Of a DNA stretch of 64,000 nucleotides, positions 42,458 to 51,740 are shown piece after piece. Positions within the stretch are counted from its first letter, which is position 1, and every line of letters begins with the position of its first letter. Both the position numbers and the translations under genes were made by a program. Source of the DNA: an uncultured Bacilli bacterium (GTDB taxonomy: Bacteria; Bacillota_I; Bacilli_A; RF39; UBA660); the NCBI GenBank assembly GCA_934155185.1, contig CAKPGT010000003.1, positions 1 through 64,000 of the forward strand, written 5' to 3'. Below the pieces are notes generated by a model. The model was given only the letters and a program-made list of their open reading frames with translations, was not told the origin of the DNA and did no database searches.

Positions 42458-43837
42458 ATGTTTACTATTAGAATTGGAAATAAAAAAATTAAACTTTTAA
42501 ACTGGTTAATATTTCTTCTAGCAGTTGCATTAATTATCTATGTTTTAGGCTCATTGGTATTTTTTATTCCAATATTTAAAAAGACATATAATTATAAGGT
42601 TCGAAAGGAAAACTATGAGATTACTCAAAAAAATGTATTTAAAAACGTATGGTTTAAATGTAATACCAAAGAAATATATGAAGTTAAAGCATCAGATAAT
42701 CTTATAAAAGAAAAAATATATAGTGATTTAAAAAATGATGGTTTTAAGGAAAGAAAAGGTATTTTAGTAAGAAAAACAAAAAGTTTTGGTACATGTAAAA
42801 ACAAAAGAAAAAACTATGAAAAGTATCACAGGCAAAATGTCTTTATATTTAAACTTAATGGAAAAGATAACATTAAAGTTAAATATGGTGATGAATATAA
42901 TGACGAATACGTAACTTTAGGAAAGAACTATAAAGTTGATATTAATTCAGATTTAAATATAAAACAAACTGGTAATTATGTTATATCTTATACTATTAAT
43001 ATTGATAATTTATATAAAGAAAGATTATATAGAAAAGTAAGTGTTATAGATGATGAAAAACCAGTAATAGAATTATTAGGAGAAGAGGAATTTGTTTTAA
43101 AATATAATGTATCTTATAATGAACCTGGGTATACAGCTAAGGATAATTATGATGGTGAAATTACAAAAAAAGTTAAAGTAAAAAATAACATAAATCCAAA
43201 AAAGCCTGGAACTTATAAAATAACTTATACCGTATATGATTCTAATGGGAATAAAGATGTAAAAAAAAGAAAGGTAATAGTTAATGAAAATACGGGAAAA
43301 GTTACAAATGAAAAGTCAAATATAGAAGTAAAAGACGGCATTACTTATGTAAATGGTGTGCTTATTGTTAACAAAAAGTATAATCTTCCCAAAGATTATG
43401 ATCCAAAAGTTAATAATGAGGCATTAGAAAACTTAAAAATTATGCAAGCTGATGCTAAAGCATTAAACCTTAATATACCACTTGTTTCAGGATATAGGTC
43501 TTACGCAACTCAAGAAGCTTTATATAACAAATATGTAAAAAAAGATGGCGAAGCAGTCGCTAACACATATTCAGCTAAGCCAGGGTTTTCAGAACATCAA
43601 ACTGGACTAGCATTTGATATAGGAAGCGTGTCTAGGTCGTTTGAGGGTACAACCGAAGCTAAATGGATAGAAGAAAATGCCCATTTATATGGATTTATAG
43701 TGAGATATCCTAAGGGAAAGACAGATATAACAGGCTATATATATGAGCCTTGGCATGTAAGGTATTTAGGTAAAGAAATAGCATCTAAGGTAAAACAAAG
43801 TGGTCTTACACTAGAAGAATATTTAGGATTAAAATAA
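42458..43837 (+). CDS. VanY-type D-alanyl-D-alanine carboxypeptidase with Ig-like domain
   Basis: This is a ~459-residue membrane-anchored peptidoglycan peptidase. One N-terminal membrane helix (about 13-38) and a ~140-residue unknown domain precede a DUF5011-like domain (KPVIELLGEEEFVLKYNVSYNEPGYTAKD). The C-terminal VanY/M15B domain has SGYRSY, SEHQTGLAFDIG (zinc ligands His and Asp) and EPWHVRYLG (catalytic Glu and zinc His). ATG 42458 has AAAGGTGATAGG upstream; an in-frame GTG at 42449 overlaps it. It shares the Ig-like module with the preceding CAP protein, which suggests a common envelope function. Confidence 0.9.
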   Translation: MFTIRIGNKKIKLLNWLIFLLAVALIIYVLGSLVFFIPIFKKTYNYKVRKENYEITQKNVFKNVWFKCNTKEIYEVKASDNLIKEKIYSDLKNDGFKERKGILVRKTKSFGTCKNKRKNYEKYHRQNVFIFKLNGKDNIKVKYGDEYNDEYVTLGKNYKVDINSDLNIKQTGNYVISYTINIDNLYKERLYRKVSVIDDEKPVIELLGEEEFVLKYNVSYNEPGYTAKDNYDGEITKKVKVKNNINPKKPGTYKITYTVYDSNGNKDVKKRKVIVNENTGKVTNEKSNIEVKDGITYVNGVLIVNKKYNLPKDYDPKVNNEALENLKIMQADAKALNLNIPLVSGYRSYATQEALYNKYVKKDGEAVANTYSAKPGFSEHQTGLAFDIGSVSRSFEGTTEAKWIEENAHLYGFIVRYPKGKTDITGYIYEPWHVRYLGKEIASKVKQSGLTLEEYLGLK

Positions 43838-43866
43838 AGAAGCTTATATTAACTTAAGCTTCTTTT
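43836..43866. terminator. Bidirectional terminator
   Basis: Perfect 11-bp arms AAAGAAGCTTA (43836-43846) / TAAGCTTCTTT (43855-43865) between convergent genes. Confidence 0.75.
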
Positions 43867-44252
43867 AAAATCTCATATATTTCTTTAGGATCTTTTATTA
43901 ATTCCTTATGCTTTATAAGCTCTATAGATTTTTTATCATTATAATATGGTTTTATATGTAAATGATAATGCTTTACTTCTTGAACACTTCCGTTATTTTG
44001 AAGTAAAGAAAAACCATCACACCCTAATTTTCCTTCTAATTTTTTTATTAATACTTTTGAAACATTATAAATGTGAAGTAGCATTTCACTTGGAATATCA
44101 AATACATCTTTATAATGCTTTTTAGGTATTATAAGTGTATGACCATCACTATCTGGTGCAATATCTAAATATGCTAAAACTAAATCATCTTCATAAATCT
44201 TCATACATGGAATTTCTCCATCAATAATTTTACAAAAAATACATTCTTTCAT
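43854..44252 (-). CDS. HIT-family nucleotide hydrolase/transferase
   Basis: This 132-residue protein has CIFCKIIDGEIP (zinc Cys pair), YLDIAPDSDGHTLIIPKKHY and the histidine triad HYHLHIKP (about residues 94-101). It matches the Hit/HinT branch that hydrolyses AMP-lysine or AMP-NH2-type substrates. Length is typical, though the C-terminal tail after the triad is longer than in HinT. The ATG is preceded by GAGGTGG. It is transcribed alone and divergent from the CinA-like gene. Confidence 0.9.
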   Translation of the reverse strand: MKECIFCKIIDGEIPCMKIYEDDLVLAYLDIAPDSDGHTLIIPKKHYKDVFDIPSEMLLHIYNVSKVLIKKLEGKLGCDGFSLLQNNGSVQEVKHYHLHIKPYYNDKKSIELIKHKELIKDPKEIYEILKEA

Positions 44253-44396
44253 CTTTCCACCTCTATTTAAATATTAACATAAAAACGCATTTTACACTAT
44301 CTTTTAAGTTTTTTTCTTGATATATAGTTAAAAATAAAGTAAACTATACTTATGTAATTACTTATATTGTAGGTTTGAATGGAAGTGACTATTTAT

Positions 44397-44801
44397 ATGA
44401 AAATGGTAATAGAAAAACTAAAGAAAAATAATAAGACTATATCAACAATGGAATCTTGCACTGGTGGAGGGGTAGCTAATGCTATTACTAATATAGAGGG
44501 TGCATCTGATGTAATTAAATTTAGTGCGGTTACTTATTCTAATGAATATAAAATTAAAATGGGAGTGTCAAAGGATATTATAGATAAATATTCTGTTTAT
44601 AGTTTTAAAACAGCAAATGAGATGAGCTATAACATAGCAAAGTTTGCAAATAGTAATTATGGGGTAGGAATTACAGGTAAGTTAAACAGAGTAGATAATA
44701 ATAAATATTATGAATCAAAAGTAGATGCTACTAAAAAAAGTAGAAAAGAAAATAAAGAATTAGTTATAAATGAGATAATTAATATGTTGCTGAAAATATA
44801 G
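44397..44801 (+). CDS. CinA C-terminal-domain protein (PncC-like), unusual C-terminus
   Basis: This ~134-residue protein begins as the CinA/PncC nicotinamide-nucleotide amidase domain (STMESCTGGGVANAIT, GASDVIKFSAVTYSNEYKIKMGV, SVYSFKTANEMS). The usual ending, GITGxAGPxGG then KPVG, is replaced by GITGKLNRVDNNKYYESKVD, and the protein is ~25 residues shorter than the family. The conserved catalytic loop may therefore be impaired. ATG 44397 fits GGAAGTG upstream; the ATG at 44379 lies before that site. Confidence 0.75.
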   Translation: MKMVIEKLKKNNKTISTMESCTGGGVANAITNIEGASDVIKFSAVTYSNEYKIKMGVSKDIIDKYSVYSFKTANEMSYNIAKFANSNYGVGITGKLNRVDNNKYYESKVDATKKSRKENKELVINEIINMLLKI

Positions 44802-44854
44802 TGGTATTATACAAGAAATATAATATTTATATTTTTTTAATTGCATAAAAAAAT

Positions 44855-44886
44855 AACTATCGTTATTGATAGTTATACTAATCTTA
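44855..44886 (-). terminator. Terminator of the HipA-like gene
   Basis: ATAACTATC (44863-44871) / GATAGTTAT (44878-44886) with the T-run on the minus strand; the stop codon lies in and beside the loop. Confidence 0.75.
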
Positions 44887-45814
44887 TTCTAAGTTTTTTT
44901 CCTTTATTTTTAAGCTCATTATTGATTATTTTTTCACTGTCTTTAAAGAATGATTCCATTCTATCATATAAATTACTATCCATGAATATATTTTTTTCTT
45001 CATGTAATCTTTCTACAGAAGTGTGTAAATTGGCATTTTTTAATGGTCCATGTGCCCAGTGCATAATTTCTTCATAACTAAGTAAACTATTAATAACTTC
45101 TTCGCAACTAGCGTCTTCCTTATCAAGTCCTGGAAAACATGAAAGTATGTCTTCACGTATAAAAACAGAAAGTTCATCAAAATTATCATATAATGGGCAT
45201 ATTCTTTTTTGAGTATCTCTTCCATTTAATTTACCACCAGAAATTATTCCAAAGTTATATGGAAATCTGTCTATGTTTCCATATATTCTATCTGTAAAAC
45301 AGGTTTTCAAAAAATGTGTACTGATATTATCTTTCTTTAACAGATTATATCCTTCTTGTATATTTGGAGCTTCTTTAAATGGATTAGTTATTTTTTCATC
45401 ATTTCTAAGAAAACATATAGAAGCTAGATATTCTCTGTTATCAAGCCTTACTATGTCATAATTAGCAGTATTCATATTAAGTGATTTTAAAAAATACATA
45501 ATAACAAGTTCACCTTTAGAATATGAAGAGAATCTACTTGATTTTAAAAGAAGCTTCGTGCCATTATTTAAAATAGCCCATTTATTTAATCCACGTCCAC
45601 CTTCTTTTTTATTTGAAACTATAAGTGGTATTTCATCAAGTATTATTCTTCCTTCTTCATCTCTAGTTATATTTTCTGGAAATTTAGCCTTGCAGCTCAC
45701 ATTCATTTTATATGTTCTAAAAAATTCTTCTTCTTTATTAATTTTGAATACCGGGCTATTATTTTCATCATATAAATGATTTTGTTTTAATACTTTTATT
45801 ATTTTTTCTTCCAC
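44873..45814 (-). CDS. HipA-like kinase-fold protein
   Basis: This ~313-residue protein has a C-terminal half resembling HipA-type Ser/Thr kinases. KLLLKSS would hold the ATP-binding Lys, DRIYGNIDRFPYNFGII is the catalytic D..GN.DR..N loop and ICPLYDNFD the metal-binding Asp. The N-terminal ~90 residues are not the usual HipA_N domain, and no HipB antitoxin gene is adjacent. A GTG at 45814 follows GGGGGGAG by seven bases and is preferred to the ATG at 45832, which lies upstream of that site. A stand-alone kinase, possibly acting on translation factors like HipA, is inference. Confidence 0.6.
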   Translation of the reverse strand: MEEKIIKVLKQNHLYDENNSPVFKINKEEEFFRTYKMNVSCKAKFPENITRDEEGRIILDEIPLIVSNKKEGGRGLNKWAILNNGTKLLLKSSRFSSYSKGELVIMYFLKSLNMNTANYDIVRLDNREYLASICFLRNDEKITNPFKEAPNIQEGYNLLKKDNISTHFLKTCFTDRIYGNIDRFPYNFGIISGGKLNGRDTQKRICPLYDNFDELSVFIREDILSCFPGLDKEDASCEEVINSLLSYEEIMHWAHGPLKNANLHTSVERLHEEKNIFMDSNLYDRMESFFKDSEKIINNELKNKGKKLRIRLV

Positions 45815-45844
45815 AATATGCTCCCCCCTCATTTATGGCAATAT

Positions 45845-45873
45845 ACTATAACACAAAAAATGACAAAATACAA
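45845..45873 (-). promoter_or_regulatory. Promoter for the HipA-like gene
   Basis: On the minus strand TTGTAT (45873-45868), 17-nt spacer, TATAGT (45850-45845). Confidence 0.5.
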
Positions 45874-45874
45874 G

Positions 45875-45904
45875 TTGCCATAATATATTTTATGATGGTA
45901 TAAT
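45875..45904 (+). promoter_or_regulatory. Promoter for nifJ
   Basis: TTGCCA (45875-45880), 18-nt spacer, TATAAT (45899-45904). An inverted TGGCAA lies at ~45836, so the divergent promoters may share an operator. Confidence 0.5.
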
Positions 45905-45945
45905 TATAAAGAAGATATAAAGATTATAGAAACTAGGTGATTATA

Positions 45946-48900
45946 TTGAAAAAATATAAAGTAATGGACGGAAATGAGGCTTGTAGTTATGTCTCATATT
46001 TATTTGGTGAGCTAGCGGGAATATATCCAATAACTCCGGCATCTACTATGGCAGAAAAGGTAGATGAACTATCAAGCAAGGGATTTAATAACTTGTATGG
46101 TTCTCCGCTTAAAGTAGCCCAGATGCAAAGTGAAGCGGGTGCTATAGCATTAGTTCATGGAGCACTAGAAGCGGGCGTTTTAGCAACTACTTATACAGCA
46201 TCACAGGGACTTCTTTTAATGATACCTAGTATGTATAAAATAGCAGGAGAATGCCTTCCTTGCGTTATAAATGTAGCAGCAAGAACAATTGCAACGCATG
46301 CGTTAAGTATAATGGGCGATCATAGTGATATATATGCTACAAGACAAACTGGTTTTGCTATGATGGCATCGTCATCAGTTCAAGATGTTATGGATTTAAC
46401 TGCGGTATCATATCTATCATCAATTAAAAATAAGATGCCGGTTTTAAACTTTTTTGATGGCTTTAGAACTAGTCATGAACTTAAGAAAATAAGTATACTA
46501 GATGGTAATGATTTAAATTATCTGCTTGATAAGAAAGCACTAAATGACTTTAAGAACAATAATTTAGTTACGAATAAAGTAATTAGAGGTACTACCCAAA
46601 ATGATGATATATATTTTCAAAATGTTGAAGCAAGAAATGTAAATTATGATAAGATGCCAGACGTTGTAAATGATTATATGCAAAAGATAAATGAAATTAC
46701 AAAAAAAGATTATAAACCATTTAATTATTATGGAGATAAAAACGCAAGTAAGGTAATAGTTGCTATGGGATCTATCTGTGAAACTATAAAAGAAGTAGTA
46801 CTAAATGAAGAAGATTTAGGCCTTTTAGAAGTGCATTTATATAGACCATTTAGTAAAAAATATTTTTTTGATGTAATGCCTAAGACAGTCAGGAAAATAG
46901 CTGTTTTAGATAGAACAAAAGAACCAGGCAGTATAGGTGAGCCTTTATACTTAGATGTATGCGCGTTATATCAAAATAAAAGTATCTCCCCTTTGATAAT
47001 AGGTGGTAGATACGGATTATCTGGTAAAAATACTGATGCCGCATGCATAAAAGGCGTATTTGATTTCTTGGATGATGAAAATAATTTTAATGGATTTACA
47101 GTTGGTATAAAAGATGATTTAACAAATAGAAGTATAACTATTCCAGATTATAAAATAAAACATAAAGGGGTTAGAGAAATATTAGTTTATGGTTATGGTT
47201 CTGATGGTATGGTTGGAGCATCTAAAGATATAATAACTATACTTGGAAATTATACAGATGCTTTTGTTCAAGGATACTTTCAGTATGATTCTAAAAAATC
47301 AGGTGGGGTAACTAAGAGCCATTTAAGATTTTCTAAAGATGAAATAAATAGTCCTTATTATATTGATAAAGCAAATATTTTAGTTTGCACAAAAGATTCA
47401 TATTTAAAAGACTATAACATAATAGATAAGGTTAAAAAGGGTGGCAAGTTTATAATTGCAACGTCTTTAAATGAAGAAGAATTAATTTCATTTATACCAA
47501 ATAAGGTTAAAAGGGTAATAATTGATAATGATATAAAAGTATATAGCATAGATGCTCAAAAGCAAGCTAGTATTAATAACATTCCAAATAAGATAGGTGT
47601 AATTATGGAAACTGCTATATTTAAAGTAGCAGGATTAGTTAATTTTGATTTGATAAAAGATAAAATAAAAGAGCAGGTTACGAAAAAGTTTTCTAAAAAG
47701 GGTACTGAGATAGTTGAAGCTAATTTAAATGCTATAGAAAGTGTCTCTCAAAATTTAAAAGAAATATCAATTAACATGACAAGCTTGTCTCAGGATGAAG
47801 AATTAAATGATAAGAAGATAGATGATAAAATTCTTAAGAGTACCATAAGACTTGAAGGAGATAAACTAACTGTTAAAGACTTTGAAAGCCATATGGATGG
47901 TTCATTTAAACCAGGAACATCTAAATTAGAAAAGAGAAATATAGCACATCAGCTTCCTTGCTGGAATAAAGAAAACTGTATTAGCTGTAATTTTTGCGCA
48001 ATATCATGTCCTCATGCTGTTATAAGGCCATTTATATTAACAAAAGAAGAGGTTTATAAATATGGTTTAGATGGTAAGGTAAAAAAGGTAGAAGGTAAGG
48101 AAGATTTATTCTTTTACATGGCAATTTCTAAGGAAGACTGCACAGGGTGCGGAGTATGTGAAAATGTATGTCCTTCTAAGGATAAGGCAATTACTATGAA
48201 ACCTTATAATAAGAAAGATATTAAAGATGTTTCTAAGATTTTTGAAAACGTTAAAAATAAAAATATATATCCAAAAAACACAGTTAAAGGTTCTCAGTTT
48301 GAAAAACCATTATTTGAGTTTTCTGGGGCTTGCGCTGGGTGCGGACAAACACCATATGTTAAACTATTAACTCAGTTATTTAATGAAAGATTAGTTATAG
48401 CCAATGCAACAGGTTGTTCATCAATATATGGAGCTTCTCATCCAACAATGCCTTATAGCATATCTTGGGCTAATTCATTATTTGAGGATAATGCTGAGTT
48501 TGGTCTTGGAATAAAAATGGGAGATGAGCTTCAAAAAGAAAGGTTTAAAAACATACTTAAAAATAGTAATTTAAGTGAAAAAAATAAGGAGCTTTTTGAT
48601 AACTATCTAGCAAATGAAAATGACCTAGATGTTTGCAATAAGTTTATTAAAAACTTTGATTTTAGTGAAGCTATAAAAGCTGAGAGATTAAAAAAATATA
48701 TATTTCCTAAATCAGTTTGGTTAGTAGGCGGAGATGGATGGGCATATGATATTGGTTTTGGTGGTTTAGATCATGCACTATCTACAGGAGAAAATATTAA
48801 TGTATTAGTTTTAGATACTGAAGTATATTCAAATACAGGAGGACAAGCTTCTAAGTCAACAAGAAAAGGTGCTACAGCTAAGTTTACATCATCTGGTAAA

Positions 48901-49344
48901 AAGGGTAATAAAAAAGATTTAGCTAGAATGTTTATGTCATATGAAAATGTTTATGTTGCAGAAATATCTTTAGGCGGTAACATGAATCAAGCTATTAAAG
49001 CATTTGAGGAAGCAGCAAATTATAATGGCCCATCAATTGTAATTGCTTATGCACCTTGTATAACACATGGCATAAAAAGTGGTATGAAAACAAGTATTAA
49101 TGAAGAAAAATTAGCTGTTCAAAGTGGATACTGGCCACTATTTAGATATAATCCTTTAGAGAAAAAGTTATATTTAGATTATAAAAATCCTGATTTTGAT
49201 AAATATTATAGCTTTTTAGAAAATGAAAACAGGTATATGATGACAAAAATAGTTAATGAAAAAAGAGCATCAGATTTATTAGAAGAAAATAAAGAAGCTG
49301 CTAAAAAAAGATTTAATTACTATAAGGAATTATCAGAAAAGTAA
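45946..49344 (+). CDS. nifJ: Pyruvate:ferredoxin (flavodoxin) oxidoreductase
   Basis: This ~1132-residue single-chain PFOR performs anaerobic conversion of pyruvate and CoA to acetyl-CoA and CO2 with reduced ferredoxin. Domains in order: pyrimidine-binding N-terminus (YPITPASTMAEKVDEL, YTASQGLLLMIPSMYKIAGE), domain II, the gamma-like EKR region, and two [4Fe-4S] clusters (CISCNFCAISCP and CTGCGVCENVCP). The TPP-binding C-terminus follows (CAGCGQTPYVKLL, GCSSIYGASHPTMPY, GGDGWAYDIGFGGLDHAL, EVYSNTGGQASKST). TTG 45946 fits GGTGAT and gives MKKYKVMDGNEA. It is the central enzyme of fermentative metabolism and marks the organism as anaerobic. Confidence 0.95.
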   Translation: MKKYKVMDGNEACSYVSYLFGELAGIYPITPASTMAEKVDELSSKGFNNLYGSPLKVAQMQSEAGAIALVHGALEAGVLATTYTASQGLLLMIPSMYKIAGECLPCVINVAARTIATHALSIMGDHSDIYATRQTGFAMMASSSVQDVMDLTAVSYLSSIKNKMPVLNFFDGFRTSHELKKISILDGNDLNYLLDKKALNDFKNNNLVTNKVIRGTTQNDDIYFQNVEARNVNYDKMPDVVNDYMQKINEITKKDYKPFNYYGDKNASKVIVAMGSICETIKEVVLNEEDLGLLEVHLYRPFSKKYFFDVMPKTVRKIAVLDRTKEPGSIGEPLYLDVCALYQNKSISPLIIGGRYGLSGKNTDAACIKGVFDFLDDENNFNGFTVGIKDDLTNRSITIPDYKIKHKGVREILVYGYGSDGMVGASKDIITILGNYTDAFVQGYFQYDSKKSGGVTKSHLRFSKDEINSPYYIDKANILVCTKDSYLKDYNIIDKVKKGGKFIIATSLNEEELISFIPNKVKRVIIDNDIKVYSIDAQKQASINNIPNKIGVIMETAIFKVAGLVNFDLIKDKIKEQVTKKFSKKGTEIVEANLNAIESVSQNLKEISINMTSLSQDEELNDKKIDDKILKSTIRLEGDKLTVKDFESHMDGSFKPGTSKLEKRNIAHQLPCWNKENCISCNFCAISCPHAVIRPFILTKEEVYKYGLDGKVKKVEGKEDLFFYMAISKEDCTGCGVCENVCPSKDKAITMKPYNKKDIKDVSKIFENVKNKNIYPKNTVKGSQFEKPLFEFSGACAGCGQTPYVKLLTQLFNERLVIANATGCSSIYGASHPTMPYSISWANSLFEDNAEFGLGIKMGDELQKERFKNILKNSNLSEKNKELFDNYLANENDLDVCNKFIKNFDFSEAIKAERLKKYIFPKSVWLVGGDGWAYDIGFGGLDHALSTGENINVLVLDTEVYSNTGGQASKSTRKGATAKFTSSGKKGNKKDLARMFMSYENVYVAEISLGGNMNQAIKAFEEAANYNGPSIVIAYAPCITHGIKSGMKTSINEEKLAVQSGYWPLFRYNPLEKKLYLDYKNPDFDKYYSFLENENRYMMTKIVNEKRASDLLEENKEAAKKRFNYYKELSEK

Positions 49345-49366
49345 GTTTACATCAAACTTATTTTTT
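49342..49366 (+). terminator. Terminator after nifJ
   Basis: TAAGTTT (49342-49348, including the stop) / AAACTTA (49354-49360), then six T. Confidence 0.7.
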
Positions 49367-49415
49367 CTTTTGTTTAAACCTAATAATAAGGTATAATAAA
49401 TAAGGGTGAAGAAAA

Positions 49416-50675
49416 ATGTTAAATACTATTAAAATAGATGAAATATATGATGTAAATATAGAAGGTTTAGAAAATGAGGGGGCTGGAGTTTGCAGGATAA
49501 ATGGAATGGTTGTATTTGTACCTAAAGCTTTGACGGGCGAAAAGGTGAGAATAAGGATTACTGAAATCAAAAAAAACTATGCTAAAGGAAAGGTAATTGA
49601 AGTACTAGAAAAAAGCAAGCACAGGGTAGATTCTGGTTGTCCTTATTATGAAGAATGTGGTGGATGTAATTTAAGGCATCAAGATTCTAAAGAAAACCTA
49701 AAGTTTAAAAAAGAAAAAGTAGAAAATGCTATAAAACGTATTGGAAAGTTAGATATAAAGGTAAATGATGTAGTATCTTCTTTTAGAGATGATAATTATA
49801 GAAATAAAGCTAGCTTTAAAGTTGAGAATAACAAAATAGGTTTTTATAGCGAAGGAACATATCAATTAGTTGATATTAAAGAATGTAAATTAATGAAAAA
49901 AGAGATAAATGACTCTTTATATTACATAAGAAAATATTTGGAAGAAAACAAAAATGAAATAAAAAATGTAACAGTAAAATATGGTAATGCTATGAATGAA
50001 ATACTTATTGATATATACTCAGTAAACGAAAGTGATATTAATATATGTGATTTTTTAATAAATAATTTGTCTAGTTTGAAGACAATTATATTTAATGATA
50101 AGATTGTATATCAAAATGGATACATAAGTCAGATAATAAATGGATTGATGTTTAATTGTTCCGCTAAATCTTTTTTTCAGGTAAATGATATGCAAGCTGA
50201 AAAGTTGTATAATTTAGCAATAAAATCCGCTAATTTAAAAAAGAGTGATACGGTATTAGACTTATACTGTGGAACTGGAACGATATCTTGTATTGTATCT
50301 AGTCATGTTAAAAAGGTTATTGGAGTTGAGATAGTAGAAGATGCTGTTCGTGATGCTAAGTGTAATTTGATGATTAATAATATTAATAATGTTAAGTTTA
50401 TAGTGGGTGATGCTGCTAAAAAGGTAAGTAAAATAAAAGAAAAAGTAGATGTTATCTTTGTTGATCCACCAAGAAGCGGAATGGATAGAAAGATGATTTC
50501 TATAATAAAGAACATTAAAGCAGAAAAAATAGTTTATATATCATGTAATCCTGTTACTATGGCAAGAGACTTAAATTATCTAAGTGACACTTATATTACA
50601 AGCGAAGTAACACCAGTTGATATGTTCCCTAATACGGCGCATGTTGAATGTGTGTGCTTACTAAATTTACGTTAA
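49416..50675 (+). CDS. rlmD: 23S rRNA (uracil-C5)-methyltransferase RlmD/RlmCD-type
   Basis: This 419-residue SAM-dependent RNA m5U methyltransferase has an N-terminal TRAM domain (about 5-60). The iron-sulphur ligands are CPYYEECGGCNLRH. The SAM site is LDLYCGTGTISC and the catalytic segment FVDPPRSGMD, with SCNPVTMARDL holding the nucleophile Cys. Firmicute enzymes of this group methylate 23S U747 and/or U1939; which position applies here cannot be read from the sequence. GGGTGAAG precedes the ATG. Accessory DNA begins directly after it. Confidence 0.92.
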   Translation: MLNTIKIDEIYDVNIEGLENEGAGVCRINGMVVFVPKALTGEKVRIRITEIKKNYAKGKVIEVLEKSKHRVDSGCPYYEECGGCNLRHQDSKENLKFKKEKVENAIKRIGKLDIKVNDVVSSFRDDNYRNKASFKVENNKIGFYSEGTYQLVDIKECKLMKKEINDSLYYIRKYLEENKNEIKNVTVKYGNAMNEILIDIYSVNESDINICDFLINNLSSLKTIIFNDKIVYQNGYISQIINGLMFNCSAKSFFQVNDMQAEKLYNLAIKSANLKKSDTVLDLYCGTGTISCIVSSHVKKVIGVEIVEDAVRDAKCNLMINNINNVKFIVGDAAKKVSKIKEKVDVIFVDPPRSGMDRKMISIIKNIKAEKIVYISCNPVTMARDLNYLSDTYITSEVTPVDMFPNTAHVECVCLLNLR

Positions 50676-50770
50676 ATCCTTGTAAATAAAGGAAAATTAA
50701 CTATTAGGTAGAGGCAAAAAATGGCAAAGAAACAAGCAAATTATTGATGTTTTTACAGATTTATGAAAAA

Positions 50771-50899
50771 ATGATTTTCGAAGTAAGAGGTAAACAAGTT
50801 ATTTTATCTTCTGATGTTGCAAAGTTATATAAAGCAGAAACGAGAGTTATAAACCAAGCAAGTAAAAGAAATATTATGAAAAATATAGAAATAAGATAG
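50771..50899 (+). pseudogene. ORF6N-domain (phage antirepressor-like) fragment
   Basis: These 42 codons match the start of ORF6N domains (VRGKQVILSSDVAKLYKAET, then QASKRN), ending at a TAG where the conserved RFPxxFxF would follow. ORF6N proteins are phage/mobile-element DNA-binding proteins. It is truncated and without a good ribosome binding site. Debris from an integrated element. Confidence 0.65.
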
Positions 50900-50973
50900 T
50901 AGTAAAAGTGAAAGTTATGTAAATTATGTTTTAATTTATTACTAGAGGCAAGATAAAAATTGGGAGGTAATAG

Positions 50974-51366
50974 CCACTTATTGGAATATGTGCAGGATTC
51001 AATAATATCTCAAGGGCTTTAGGCACGGGTATAATTGAAGATAAAACAAAAAGTCACGATATATATGATAAAAATTATAGACATGAAGTTACATTAATAA
51101 ACGGTACAAAACTATATGACCTGGTAAATAAAGACAAATATAATGTAAATAGTATTCATGCGATGATAGCACTTAAAGAAAATGTTGAAGGTTATGCAAA
51201 AATATCAACTATTTCTTATGATGGATTAGTAGGAAGTTTTGAATTGGATAATAAAAAATTTGCAATGAGAATAAAATGGCACCCAGAATTAATGATAGAT
51301 GATGATGTTGAACCAAGCATTAAGTTAGTAAAACGTATTAAATCTAGAATTAATAAAGATAAATAA
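50974..51366 (+). pseudogene. Class I glutamine amidotransferase (peptidase C26-like), 5'-truncated
   Basis: Directly after an in-frame TAG (50971) the frame reads PLIGICAGFNN (nucleophile Cys codon 50989-50991). It continues RHEVTLINGTKLYDL, NVNSIHAMIA and WHPELM (catalytic His-x-Glu). This is the second half of a gamma-Glu-GABA hydrolase/PuuD-type glutaminase; the first ~90 residues are missing. No start with a ribosome binding site precedes the Cys (GGGAGG at ~50962 runs into the TAG). It is a fragment rather than a working gene. Confidence 0.7.
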
Positions 51367-51397
51367 GTGGATACACAAGGTAAAGTATATATATGAC

Positions 51398-51427
51398 AAA
51401 AAGGGTGACTAATTAGTCATCCTTTTT
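51398..51427. terminator. Bidirectional terminator
   Basis: A 30-base palindrome with core TGACTAATTAGTCA (51406-51419) and outer arms AAAAAGG/CCTTTTT. Confidence 0.75.
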
Positions 51428-51430
51428 CAG

Positions 51431-51583
51431 TTACTTAGACATTGGTTTTTTTTCCTCATTTAATTTATATTCAAGCAGTACAGAATTAACGGCATCCTTT
51501 ATCAAATAATCATCACTTATTTGGAAGGATTCTTTTTCTACACCATTAATATTATATTTAAAAGTCTTTTTATCATAATTCAT
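51431..51583 (-). CDS. Small hypothetical protein
   Basis: A 50-residue acidic/Lys-rich protein on the minus strand (starts MNYDKKTFKYNINGVEKESF, ends KKPMSK). AAGGAGATGATAG is an excellent ribosome binding site nine bases before the ATG, and a terminator follows the stop. It has the form of small phage or mobile-element proteins with a DYLIKDAVNSVLLEYKL helix. No function can be assigned. Confidence 0.6.
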   Translation of the reverse strand: MNYDKKTFKYNINGVEKESFQISDDYLIKDAVNSVLLEYKLNEEKKPMSK

Positions 51584-51740
51584 TCTATCATCTCCTTAAA
51601 ATACAATACAATTATATCGTACGTGAGATTATTCTTGCAATCTAGCAAATATAAGGTATTAAAAAGCATTGCATAATATAATAAAAAATTATATTATATT
51701 TATAGTTAATGCATTTTTAAGAAAGGAAAGAGTTATTAAG

